DNA from: VRUE01 sp963737575
GTDB taxonomy: Bacteria > Actinomycetota > Thermoleophilia > Solirubrobacterales > 70-9
Direction of reading: 5' to 3'
Assembly: GCA_963737575.1 (NCBI GenBank)
Contig: CAVTTJ010000005.1
Location: 496,001 to 560,000 of the forward strand
DNA length: 64,000 nucleotides
Within the stretch, counting starts at the first letter, position 1; every line of letters begins with the position of its first letter. Shown here in pieces: positions 42,622 through 50,813 of this stretch. Made by a program: the position numbers and the translations under genes. Below the pieces are notes generated by a model. The model was not told the DNA's origin. It did no database searches and worked only from the letters and a program-made list of their open reading frames with translations.

Positions 42622-43275
42622 TCAGACCTGCTTTGAGACACTGGAATCGCGCTCGTCGCCCCGTGGTTGCAGTATTGGGAGCAGCGCGAGGTTCACCAGC
42701 CGGACAACCGAGTCCGGATCGTCGAGAGTGATGTCCCCGTCCCGCGTGAGCAGCAACGAGATCGCGAGCCGAGCAATCACTTCAGCGACGCCATCTACGT
42801 CTGATGTCGCAGCACGACCCGCATCGACTTCAGCCTGTAGTCGATTCGCGATCAGTGAACGGTAGAGACCGAGCACGGTCCCGCCGTCGATCGTGAGCGG
42901 CGGCAGGAGGACCTCGGGTTCACGTCGCAAGATCCCGTCGAACAGCGGGTGGTCGCGCACGAAGCGCCCGGCGAAGGCGAACCCTTCTACTAGCCGATCC
43001 TCCAACGTCTCGGCGCCTTCCCACAGAAGGTCCAGCTCTTCCATGCCGCGGCGCACCTCGCGTGCGATAACGACCTCGATAAGGCCCCGCTTGCTCTCAA
43101 AGCGGCGAAAGACGGTCATCCGGGAGACGCCGGCGCGGCGCGCGACGTCTTCCATGGACGTTCGACGAATGCCGTGCTCGGCGAACTCGTCGAGCGCCGC
43201 GATGGCAACTCGGTCGAAGACCGCGTCCTCGCCCAAAGGCGGGGTTGCCGTGAGAACCTCGGCGATTGGGCTCAT
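42622..43275 (-). CDS. TetR family transcriptional regulator
   Basis: A 217-residue regulator. HTH: AALDEFAEHGIRRTSMEDVA then RRAGVSRMTVFRRFESKRGL (about residues 27-66). The C-terminal part is helical. Divergent from the P450 gene with an inverted repeat in the 47-bp gap, so it probably controls that gene and itself. The ATG at 43275 directly precedes the gap. Inducer unknown. Confidence 0.9.
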   Translation of the reverse strand: MSPIAEVLTATPPLGEDAVFDRVAIAALDEFAEHGIRRTSMEDVARRAGVSRMTVFRRFESKRGLIEVVIAREVRRGMEELDLLWEGAETLEDRLVEGFAFAGRFVRDHPLFDGILRREPEVLLPPLTIDGGTVLGLYRSLIANRLQAEVDAGRAATSDVDGVAEVIARLAISLLLTRDGDITLDDPDSVVRLVNLALLPILQPRGDERDSSVSKQV

Positions 43276-43289
43276 GAGTTACGCTGATA

Positions 43290-43317
43290 CTCCATTCTCA
43301 CATAGTACCAAATGGAG
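43290..43317. promoter_or_regulatory. inverted repeat between divergent TetR and P450 genes
   Basis: CTCCATT (43290-43296) and AATGGAG (43311-43317) form a 7-bp inverted repeat spaced by 14 bp. The right arm overlaps the ribosome-site region of the P450 gene. A likely TetR operator. Confidence 0.6.
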
Positions 43318-43322
43318 AGATC

Positions 43323-44688
43323 ATGGATAAAGCGCTCGCCGACCTGCCAAGACTGCGACGCCCCGCCGTCGTCAACGCCGCCCAGTACTGGCTCGCGCCG
43401 GAGCGCTTCGCCCGAAGCTGCCAGTGCCTCGGTGATCGCTTCGTGGTCCCGATGCCGGCGGCGACAGGACCGTGGCTGTGTCTGACCGATCCCGAGGACA
43501 TAAAGCGCATCTTCACGGCCGACACCGAGGTACTTCGCCTCGGGGCGGCCCTAGCCAAGGCCTCCGCGCACCATCTCGTCCTCGGCCCGACTGGCCTCAT
43601 CAACCTCGACGGCCCCGAGCACATGCGCATGCGGAAGGCGCAGCTCCCCACCGTTCCACGGACGCGCGCTCCCCAGCTACCAGGAGACCATGGAGCGCAA
43701 GGGCGAGGATGCTCTCGGGCGCTGGCCCTTTGGTCACCCCTCCCCCGCTCAGCCACATGTTGAGGCGATCACTCTCGAGGTGATGATGGCGACCGTGTTC
43801 GGGGTCACCGAGCCCGCGCGCGTAGAGCGGCTGCGCTCGGCGACACATGCGCTGCTTCGCGAGGGCCACTCACAGCGCTTCTTCGTTCAGACGATGATCG
43901 CGTCGAGCCGCGAGAACGGATGGGACAGGCCCTTTCCACGAATGGACTGCGCGATCGCCGCCGTCGACGCGGTTGTGATGGAAGAGGTCGCCCGGCGCCG
44001 AAGGGAAGACAAACTCAATGGCGAGGACGTCCTCGGAATGTTCCTGGGCACGCCCGACGCGCAAGCTCGGCTGATGAGCGATGACGAGATCTGCGACTCA
44101 ATGCGCACCCTTTTGCTCGGGGGGCCATGACACCACCGCATCCACGCTGACCTGGATACTCGAGCGTGTCAGCCGCTCACCAGAGGCACTTGAGCGTCTT
44201 GAGGCCGCAGCGCTGGATGGAGAGGACGAGTATCTGCGGTCATTCAAGAGACGATGCGCCTGCGTCCCGCCTTCCCACTCACTGCACGGCTCGCAACCCA
44301 ACCGTTCGAGCTACCGGGGCTGACCATTCCCACCGGCACCATGGTCGTCCCCTACATCATGCTCGTGCACCGCCGTCCCGAGCTTTACCCCGACCCGCTC
44401 GCCTTTCGACCGGAGCGTTTCCTCGGCACCCGTGCCGGCACCTACACCTGGATCCCCTTCGGAGGCGGGCCGAGACGATGCATTGGCGCCGCCTTCTCCA
44501 TGGCTGAGGCCCGAATCGTGCTCAGAGCAATCCTGCGCCACGCCCGGGTTGAGCCCTCACGGCGGCGTCCCGAGCGGGTCGCGCGCCGTTACGTGTTCAT
44601 TGTGCCCGCACGTGATGGGCGCGTCACCCTCCGACACCGGACGACCGACGCAAGTCGCCGACGACGCGGACTTGCGCCGGTCGCCTAG
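43323..44688 (+). pseudogene. cytochrome P450 gene with three frameshifts
   Basis: A P450 of about 450 residues assembled from four frame segments, with breaks near 43650, 44125 and 44245. Landmarks: N-terminal AAQYWLAPERFARSC.., the I-helix GGHDTTAS at 44123-44146, ETMRLRP (ExxR motif, about 44250), and the haem loop FGGGPRRCIGAAFSMAEA with the Cys ligand at about 44480. The monooxygenase is probably inactive, unless the breaks are consensus errors. Its divergent TetR regulator is intact. Confidence 0.88.
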
Positions 44689-44714
44689 CACCTCCTGCAT
44701 CTGCGGCAATGCGT

Positions 44715-44868
44715 GGTACCGCTTTGGTACCGGATGCATCGTCCTTTATGTCCGATGCGTCCCGATCGGGGGAAGCATGGGACGAATGGGACGCGTCCGG
44801 ACGCATATGGCAGTCGCGTCCTGCGGCTGGGGGGCGAGAGGTCGCCGGTTCAAATCGGGCCTCCCCGA
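44715..44868 (+). repeat. tRNA-tail element E18
   Basis: Full copy; the variant CTGGGGGGCGAGAGGTCGCC before the tail is shared with E19. The T-stem has one changed base (CGGGC), giving a mismatch. GTG of the next gene follows 47 bp later. Confidence 0.92.
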
Positions 44869-44915
44869 TCGACGGGCCTCTTGCCGGGCTCGGCAGGCTC
44901 TGAAAGGATCGTGTC

Positions 44916-46538
44916 GTGCGCAAGCCGCTCGCGACCGGACTCGCTCTCATCGGCCTCTTGGCTGTTCCGGCCACGGCAGGCGCGGTGCTCTCGGGGACGA
45001 ACGGCCGGATCGTCTATATAGACGGGCCCGCCTTCGGAAACACGCAGCTTTTCCTTCGCAGCGTCACGAGCAGTACGGGCGCCGGGTCCACCAGCGGTCC
45101 GCTCGCAACTGGGCTGACGGAACAGCATCGCCACCCCACGTGGTCGCCCGACCGCACGAAGATCGCGTTCGCCGAGGGCCCGGGTGGTGCGACGGGCTAC
45201 GACATCTACACCCTCGATCTCACCGTTCCAGGCGCGACGCCCCAGGACATCACGAACTCTCCCGGCGTGACCGACGACCGACCCGCCTGGTCCCCTGACG
45301 GCACCCGCATCGCATACGAGAGCGGCAACGACATCATCGTCCACCCCCTGAGCGGCGGCAGCGATCTCAACCTGACGAGCAGCCTCACGCCCAAGGCATG
45401 GAAGGCGGCCTGGAGCCCCGACTCCCAGACTCTCTACTACTCCGTGGGGGACGTCACCCAGGAACCGAACGGAACCAACAACGACGTGAGGCTCTACCAA
45501 CAGCCGGCGGACAACTCGAGCGCGGGGACGGAACTGCTTCACGTCAGCGGCGCCCATGTGTTCCAGCCATCGATCTCACCCGACGGAACGAAGCTCTGCT
45601 ACACGTTGAGCACCAAAGGCGGGAACAGCACCACCGCCTCGGTCGTCGCCGCGCCCCTCGGTTCCCCCTCCTCGCTGACCGTCATCGAAAGCAGTGGCAA
45701 AGGCGACTACAATTGCACCTGGTCACCGGACGGAACCAAGATCGCGTACACGGAGGACTACGCGGCCAACGGCGAGATCTATATGAAGAGCTCCGACGGG
45801 TCGGGCATTCCCTTCGACCTGAGCAATACGGCCGGGCAGTTCGACGGCAACGCCGACTGGGCGCCCGACGGCCGGCCTACCTGCCCGAACACCGCGACGA
45901 CGACGACGGTCAACACACCCGTGACGATCACTGTCGCGTGCACCGACACCGGCCCCGCTTACGAGCGGTCGGAAGTCAGGGATTTCGCCAAAACGGAACC
46001 AAGCCACGGCACGCTCAAGCAGGAACTCGCCGGCGAACCGTTCGTCTATACGCCCAACGCCGGCTTCGCCGGCACGGACTCCTTCGTAGTCGGCAGCTTC
46101 GACGAATTCGGATTCGGGTCCGATACCGGCACCGTCAAAATCACGGTGCAGGCCCCGAAAAAAGGAGGGGGCGGGGGGAAAGGCGGGGGCGGGGGCTCGA
46201 ACGCCGGCGCCTTCGGCGCCGAGACGCTGGTGACGGTCAGCCTCGCCGCCCGGCGGATCCCGGCCGGCGGCCCGCTCACAGTCGTTGTCACCAACAAGAA
46301 CGGCTTCGCGATCACGGGCAGGCTCTCGGGGAAGCACCGGCACGTCAAGCTCAAGGCCAAGAGCTTCGCGAGCGGGGCCCGGGCCAAGAAGACGGTCAAG
46401 CTCAAGCTGCCGAAGCCGTTGCAGCAGGCTTTGAGTCGTGAGCACGAGCTGACGCTTCGCCTCAGCGCAGCGGTCAAGGACCCGGCGGGACATCTCCGGA
46501 CCGTGAGCAAGACGGTCAAGCCGAAGCTCAAGAGGTAG
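44916..46538 (+). CDS. exported TolB-like beta-propeller protein with Ig-like C-terminus
   Basis: 540 residues. A signal peptide (residues 1-about 23, ATAGAV) is followed by PD40-type propeller blades marked by WSPD..KIAF, WSPDGTRIAY, SPDGTKLCY and WSPDGTKIAY. Then comes a cadherin-like beta domain (NAGFAGTDSFVVGSFDEFG), a Gly/Lys-rich linker (about residues 410-425) and a Lys-rich beta C-terminus. Probably a surface or periplasm-side binding protein. GTG start with AAAGGATC upstream. Frame intact. Confidence 0.85.
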   Translation: MRKPLATGLALIGLLAVPATAGAVLSGTNGRIVYIDGPAFGNTQLFLRSVTSSTGAGSTSGPLATGLTEQHRHPTWSPDRTKIAFAEGPGGATGYDIYTLDLTVPGATPQDITNSPGVTDDRPAWSPDGTRIAYESGNDIIVHPLSGGSDLNLTSSLTPKAWKAAWSPDSQTLYYSVGDVTQEPNGTNNDVRLYQQPADNSSAGTELLHVSGAHVFQPSISPDGTKLCYTLSTKGGNSTTASVVAAPLGSPSSLTVIESSGKGDYNCTWSPDGTKIAYTEDYAANGEIYMKSSDGSGIPFDLSNTAGQFDGNADWAPDGRPTCPNTATTTTVNTPVTITVACTDTGPAYERSEVRDFAKTEPSHGTLKQELAGEPFVYTPNAGFAGTDSFVVGSFDEFGFGSDTGTVKITVQAPKKGGGGGKGGGGGSNAGAFGAETLVTVSLAARRIPAGGPLTVVVTNKNGFAITGRLSGKHRHVKLKAKSFASGARAKKTVKLKLPKPLQQALSREHELTLRLSAAVKDPAGHLRTVSKTVKPKLKR

Positions 46539-46584
46539 GCCTCGCAGGGCTACGCCCTCAGCCGTCTTGGCTCAACCCGGGCGT

Positions 46585-46728
46585 GGTAGCACTTTGGTAC
46601 CGGACGCATCGTACGACCCGTCCGATGCGTCCCGAGCCGGTGACGGATGGGACGCATGGGACGCATATGGCACTCGTGTCCTCCGGCTGGGGGGCGAGAG
46701 GTCGCCGGTTCGAATCCGGCCTCCCCGA
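46585..46728 (+). repeat. tRNA-tail element E19
   Basis: Full copy with box GGTAGC-ACTTT-GGTACC. The T-loop is TTCGAAT instead of TTCAAAT, another loop allowed in real tRNAs. The right arm has one GGGACGCAT unit fewer. The flanks 46539-46584 and 46729-46866 have no gene. Confidence 0.92.
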
Positions 46729-46866
46729 TGTAGAACGCGAGCTGGCGCACCGGTTTTGTGCGTGGGCGGGCATCCCGTTGGACGACTCGTCTTGTCGGGC
46801 CGTCGGGTTTCGTCCTTGTGGCCGTTGCGCGGTCCTCTCGGCCGGGGCTAGGGTCGGAGTGATTCG

Positions 46867-47310
46867 ATGACCAGCGCTCGAGGCGGATATCTGCTTCTCC
46901 TGACGGTCGCGATGCTGGCCGTCACCGCACCGGTTGCCGTGGCGGCGCAGACGATCCACGTCGTCGAGCGCGCGACCACCGACGCCGTTACCAACGGCTC
47001 GAAACAGGACAAGGTGGGCAATGTGCTCACCTGGCACAACAAGATCTATGACGCGGCCAACCAGCAGCGGGTTGGCAGGGACGCCGGGTACTGCATCCGC
47101 ATCGTGGTCGGCAAATCATGGGAATGCAGCTGGACCACGTACCTCGAAGCCGGGTCGATCAGCGTTCAGGGGCAGTTTTTGGACAAGGGCGACTCAGAGC
47201 TGGCGATCACCGGTGGGACCGGGGCCTATGCGGGCGCCAGCGGCACGATGACCTTGCATTACCGCAACAAGAAGGGCACCGCCTTCGACTTCATCTTCCA
47301 CCTGCTGTAG
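46867..47310 (+). CDS. secreted allene-oxide-cyclase/dirigent-like barrel protein
   Basis: 147 residues. Signal peptide 1-26 (VAMLAVTAPVAVAA). The mature part follows the small eight-stranded barrel pattern of AOC-like proteins: HVVERATTDAV, GNVLTWHNKIYDAAN, YCIRIVVGKSWECSW, GSISVQGQF and ITGGTGAYAGASGTMTL. Two cysteines could be oxidised. Family members in actinobacteria are uncharacterised exoproteins. ATG 46867; ribosome site weak (GTCGGAGTG). Confidence 0.78.
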   Translation: MTSARGGYLLLLTVAMLAVTAPVAVAAQTIHVVERATTDAVTNGSKQDKVGNVLTWHNKIYDAANQQRVGRDAGYCIRIVVGKSWECSWTTYLEAGSISVQGQFLDKGDSELAITGGTGAYAGASGTMTLHYRNKKGTAFDFIFHLL

Positions 47311-47379
47311 CCGCGGAGCGAGGGTGGGCGCTTAGTGCGGCGCAGCACCTCTGCTGGTTCAAATACCGTCCGGTTAGGC

Positions 47380-47427
47380 CTCGGGCTGTGGGCCGAGCAG
47401 TCGCCGGTTGAAATCCCGCCTCCCCGA
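47380..47427 (+). repeat. tRNA-tail element E20 (tail only)
   Basis: Keeps GGGCTGTGGGCCGAGCAGTC and a T-arm GCCGGTTGAAATCCCGC with a changed loop and stem, then CTCCCCGA. No box or arms. Followed at 47431-47461 by a strong GGAAGCCCGCGTCCGAAGCG hairpin. Confidence 0.8.
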
Positions 47428-47596
47428 TCAGCGGAAGCCCGCGTCCGAAGCGGGGTTCCGCATTCATGGCGGCCTGCATCGACCCTGTCCGGTGCGTGCA
47501 CAGGCACATGGATGTCTCATACGGAAGCTGCACGGAGGCCTTCGCCGAAGGGAGTAACGTCGCGGCTTCTACTGATATCAACGAGAGGAAAGACCG

Positions 47597-47992
47597 ATGG
47601 CAACAGGAGAAAACGCAGCGGTCGTCCGCCGCGCCTACGAAGCATTCAACACGGCCGACATGGACACGCTGATCGAGACTTTCGACGAGAGCGCCTCATG
47701 GCACACGCCGGGGCACGGCTCCTTTTCCGGCGACCGCGAGGATCGCGACGCGACACTGGCCTTCTTTGGTCGGCTGGGGCAGGAGACGGGCGGGACCTTC
47801 CGGGCCGAGTTGCGGCACATGGCCGAAGACGATGATGGCGTCGTGGTCGGCATACAGACCAGCACCGGGGAGCGAAACGGCAGGCAGCTGGAGGTTGGCA
47901 ACTGCATCGTCTTCGAGCTCAAGGACGGCCAGATCACTGACGGCCGGGAGCACTTTGAGGACCTCTACGCATGGGACGAGTTCTGGTCATAG
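47597..47992 (+). CDS. SnoaL/NTF2-like protein
   Basis: 131 residues of the NTF2-fold SnoaL-like type: VVRRAYEAFNTADMDTLIET at the N-terminus, ASWHTPGHGSFSGDREDRDA (about residues 33-52), and GQITDGREHFEDLYAWDEFW at the end. Such proteins are isomerases, hydrolases or ligand carriers; no clear catalytic residue set is assigned. RBS GAGAGGAAAG before ATG 47597. Single gene between E20 and E21. Confidence 0.85.
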   Translation: MATGENAAVVRRAYEAFNTADMDTLIETFDESASWHTPGHGSFSGDREDRDATLAFFGRLGQETGGTFRAELRHMAEDDDGVVVGIQTSTGERNGRQLEVGNCIVFELKDGQITDGREHFEDLYAWDEFWS

Positions 47993-48095
47993 CCCCGCCG
48001 GGCGTCGCTAGCCGCGCGTAGAATGCCGGCCGCTTAGCCCCCAGGCTGCTGCCTGGCACCAGCCTTTCGCCTCGCCAGGAGAACGGTCCGGTCGT

Positions 48096-48246
48096 GGTAC
48101 CGCTTTGGTACCGGATGAATCGTCCTATGTGTCCGATGCGTCCAGCCCCGGGACGTGGGGACGCATGGGATGCGTCCGGACGCATATGGCGCCCGCGCCC
48201 TCGGCTGGGGGCCGAGCGGTCGCCGGTTCAAATCCGGCCTCCCCGA
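48096..48246 (+). repeat. tRNA-tail element E21
   Basis: The last full copy before the repeat-poor part of the window: GGTACC-GCTTT-GGTACC box, arms, perfect tail. The upstream CCAGCCTTTCGCCTCGCCAG resembles the E3/E7/E11 module. The RTX gene starts 66 bp downstream. Confidence 0.93.
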
Positions 48247-48312
48247 TTCGCCGGACGTCCAATTCCCCGTGCGACGGCCCCGATTCGGCTACGCTCGAAG
48301 AGTGAAGGCGTG

Positions 48313-49002
48313 ATGGCGATTGGGCTCCGATACAGCGGATTGCTCCGCTGGGTGCTCATGGGCGCAACCTTCGCGCTGGCGATCGCGGTGTTCTCGCCGG
48401 TGAGGGCGGATGCCTTCGGCACTTTCTCCAACGGCGTGCTCAAGGTCGAAGGTGGCGAGGGGAAAATCGTCCCCCGCTGCGAAAACAACGGCGAAATCAC
48501 CGTCAGCGGGGCCCCCGTCGACAACGGTCCCGCCTACTGCCGTGACCTGAAGAAAATCGAAGCCTCATCCAGCATCTCCGGCATCTTCGACTTCTCACAG
48601 CTGCCCGACAACCTCGGAGGCGGTCAGGGCCCGATCGAAATCTTTGCCAGTTCCACGGGGACCGACGCAATCGAAATCTCCAATGACAAATTCATCGGCG
48701 CTCCGGGCCACATCAACATCTTCAGCGCCGGGCTCGGCTTCGACTCCATGACCGGCGGCAATCTCGACGACAAGTTGGATGGTGGCCCGGAAAGCGACAA
48801 GATCGACGGCGGCGGTGGAGATGACACTCTGATCGGCGGTCCCGGGGGAGACCTGTTGATCGGGGGCATCGGCCGCGACTTCCTTAAAGGCGGCGCCGAA
48901 AGCGACAAGCTCCTCGGCGGGCCGGGCGCCGACAACCTGAGGGGCGGCGGTGGAACCGACAAGCTCGTCGGAGGCCCCGGTAGGGACACCGAAAAGCAAT
49001 AG
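48313..49002 (+). CDS. secreted RTX-type calcium-binding repeat protein
   Basis: 229 residues. Signal peptide about 1-34 (VFSPVRADA). C-terminal half: about nine nonapeptides of GGxGxDxxx type (GGGGDDTLIGGPGGDLLIGG, GGPGADNLRGGGG), which form calcium-binding beta-rolls. No catalytic domain is attached, so this is a small stand-alone beta-roll protein. ATG 48313 preceded by GAAGG; GTG 48310 is also in frame. Confidence 0.85.
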   Translation: MAIGLRYSGLLRWVLMGATFALAIAVFSPVRADAFGTFSNGVLKVEGGEGKIVPRCENNGEITVSGAPVDNGPAYCRDLKKIEASSSISGIFDFSQLPDNLGGGQGPIEIFASSTGTDAIEISNDKFIGAPGHINIFSAGLGFDSMTGGNLDDKLDGGPESDKIDGGGGDDTLIGGPGGDLLIGGIGRDFLKGGAESDKLLGGPGADNLRGGGGTDKLVGGPGRDTEKQ

Positions 49003-49046
49003 CCGGCTCCCTGGCTCTCACCCCGCATTTGACCCGTGGTTCCGCC

Positions 49047-49072
49047 TCGGAAGCCTGCTTGGGAAGCGGGAC
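49047..49072 (+). repeat. relic of the element 3' hairpin
   Basis: CGGAAGCCTGCTTGGGAAGC resembles the hairpin that follows many elements, here without a recognisable tail before it. The segment GGTTCGCCTCATCTCGAC at 49137-49154 resembles the upstream module. Together they suggest an eroded element between 48-kb and 49-kb genes. Confidence 0.45.
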
Positions 49073-49172
49073 ATGTAGCGGTCACAGAGTTCAGCCCGGG
49101 GCAGGCCTTTTTAGCTTCCCTTAGAGGTGCCTTCAGGTTCGCCTCATCTCGACTGCAGATGCTCGCGAAGTA

Positions 49173-50813
49173 ATGGCGAGCGCTGCATCTGTGCATGCGC
49201 CGGTCCTGCTCGACGAGGGCGTAGTCGGGGCACGGGCCCGCGCGCGGGGCGGGGTCCTCGTCTTCCTCGGGACGGTGCTCGCGGCCGGCGCCGCGATCCG
49301 CTTCTCAACCCTCGGCCTGCAGAGCTACCAGCACGACGAGGTGATCACAGCGATGCGAGTGCTGGACGGCAGCTTCGGCCACATGCTTCACGAGGTGAAG
49401 GTGAGCGAGTCCAATCCGCCGCTCTACTACGTGCTCGCCTGGGGTTGGACGCGGGCGTTCGGCTTGGGCGAAGTGGGACTGCGCTCCCTATCGGCGCTCT
49501 TCGGGGTGCTCGCGGTCGGCGTCGGCTACCTGCTGGGGAGGGAGTTCGCCTCGCGCCGCGTCGGCCTTGCCCTGGCGGCGCTGATGGCGTTCAACCCGAT
49601 GCTGATCTGGTACTCCCAGGAGGCGCGCTCCTACGCGCTGCTGGTCCTCTTGTGCGCGCTCAGCCTCTGGTTCTTCGTCCGCGCGCTGAAGTGGGGGAGG
49701 GGATCCGAGCTGGCCTGGTGGGCCCTCGCCTCCGCGCTCGCGCTCTGCAGCCACTACTTTGCCTTCTTCGCCGTCGGGATCGAGGCCGTCTGGCTGGCGA
49801 TCGCGCTGCGCTCGCGCTGGCGCGTGCTGGTGCCGGCGCTCGCCGCGGTCGCGGTCATCGGCCTCGCCCTTCTGCCGCTGATCGCCGCCCAGACCAACGC
49901 CGTGCACATCGGCTGGATCACCAACACCCCGCTGCCGACGCGCATGCTGCAAACCGGGACCAGCTTCTTGATCGGCGAAACCGGGAGCGTGCTCGGCCAG
50001 ATGACGAGCTACGGGTACGCGGTCGCGCCGGCGTTCCTGGTCGCCTTGGCCACCCTGCTGGTGGCGTTGCAGGGAAGCGCAGGGGAGCGGCGGGCGGCCT
50101 CGATCGGCGCCGTCGTCGGCTTCGGCGTGCTGGCGCTCGCGGTGGCGGCGGCGCTGATCGGCAAGGACTTCGTGCTCGAGCGCAACCTCCTGCCCGCGCT
50201 GGTGCCGCTGCTGCTGATCGTCGCCGTCGCCTTCGCCGGCAAGCGCACCGGGTTGGTCGGGGTGGCGATCGGCGTCGCGCTGTGTGCCTATTGGCTCGCC
50301 TTCGACGTCTACGTGACGCAGAGGCCGGGCTTGCAACGGCCGGAATTCCGCAGCGCCGCCCGGGTGCTCGGGCCGCCGCACGGGCGCCGCGCAATCGTCA
50401 GCATGAGGCTCTCGCCGCCGCCGCTGAAGTGGTACCTGCGGGACGGGGCCCGGCGCATGTACCGCGGTTCGGCACGGCTCGACGAAGTCGACATCCTCGC
50501 GCAACCGAAAGCGCGCTCCATGTCGGTGGCGCTGCCTGCCCCGCTACACCCGGCGGGCCAGCTGACGCTGCCCCAGTTCGTCCTCCGGCGCTACGTCTCG
50601 CCGACACCGGTGCTGGTTCCCTTCACGACCCTGCACGCGCTGCCGACAGGATTCGACGAAAGCGGGATCACCCTCGACGGCCAAGCGCCGCCGGCCCAAA
50701 TCTTTAGGCGAGCGCAGCCGCATCTCCTACTCTCGCGCGGGTTTTCAGCCCACGATCTGCCAAGGGACGAATCACGAGCGAGACACATACCCCACCTGCG
50801 CGCATCGGCCTAG
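49173..50813 (+). CDS. GT-C family membrane glycosyltransferase (PMT/ArnT-like)
   Basis: 546 residues with about ten to twelve membrane helices. The first extracytoplasmic loop has YQHDEVITAMRVLDGSFG with the DE motif expected at the catalytic Asp of GT-C enzymes, followed by ESNPPLYYVLAWGW and WYSQEARSYALLVLLCAL, typical of the PMT_2-like family. It should move a sugar from a polyprenyl-phosphate donor on the outer face. ATG 49173, weak ribosome site. The last 40 residues overlap the signal region of the GH92 gene and may not be native. Confidence 0.85.
   Translation: MASAASVHAPVLLDEGVVGARARARGGVLVFLGTVLAAGAAIRFSTLGLQSYQHDEVITAMRVLDGSFGHMLHEVKVSESNPPLYYVLAWGWTRAFGLGEVGLRSLSALFGVLAVGVGYLLGREFASRRVGLALAALMAFNPMLIWYSQEARSYALLVLLCALSLWFFVRALKWGRGSELAWWALASALALCSHYFAFFAVGIEAVWLAIALRSRWRVLVPALAAVAVIGLALLPLIAAQTNAVHIGWITNTPLPTRMLQTGTSFLIGETGSVLGQMTSYGYAVAPAFLVALATLLVALQGSAGERRAASIGAVVGFGVLALAVAAALIGKDFVLERNLLPALVPLLLIVAVAFAGKRTGLVGVAIGVALCAYWLAFDVYVTQRPGLQRPEFRSAARVLGPPHGRRAIVSMRLSPPPLKWYLRDGARRMYRGSARLDEVDILAQPKARSMSVALPAPLHPAGQLTLPQFVLRRYVSPTPVLVPFTTLHALPTGFDESGITLDGQAPPAQIFRRAQPHLLLSRGFSAHDLPRDESRARHIPHLRASA

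Noticed and set aside
1..48246. Integron attC sites
   Set aside because: The single orientation and hairpins are suggestive, but the conserved GTTRRRY/RYYYAAC core is not seen and no integron integrase is present. The cassette idea is kept in another form.
1..48246. CRISPR array
   Set aside because: Copies are kilobases apart, about 150 bp long and separated by genes; no cas genes.
49127..50707. A 526-codon plus-strand frame over the glycosyltransferase
   Set aside because: Out-of-frame shadow of the GT-C gene, Arg/Ala/Gly-rich with no domain; the GT-C frame has membrane helices and motifs.
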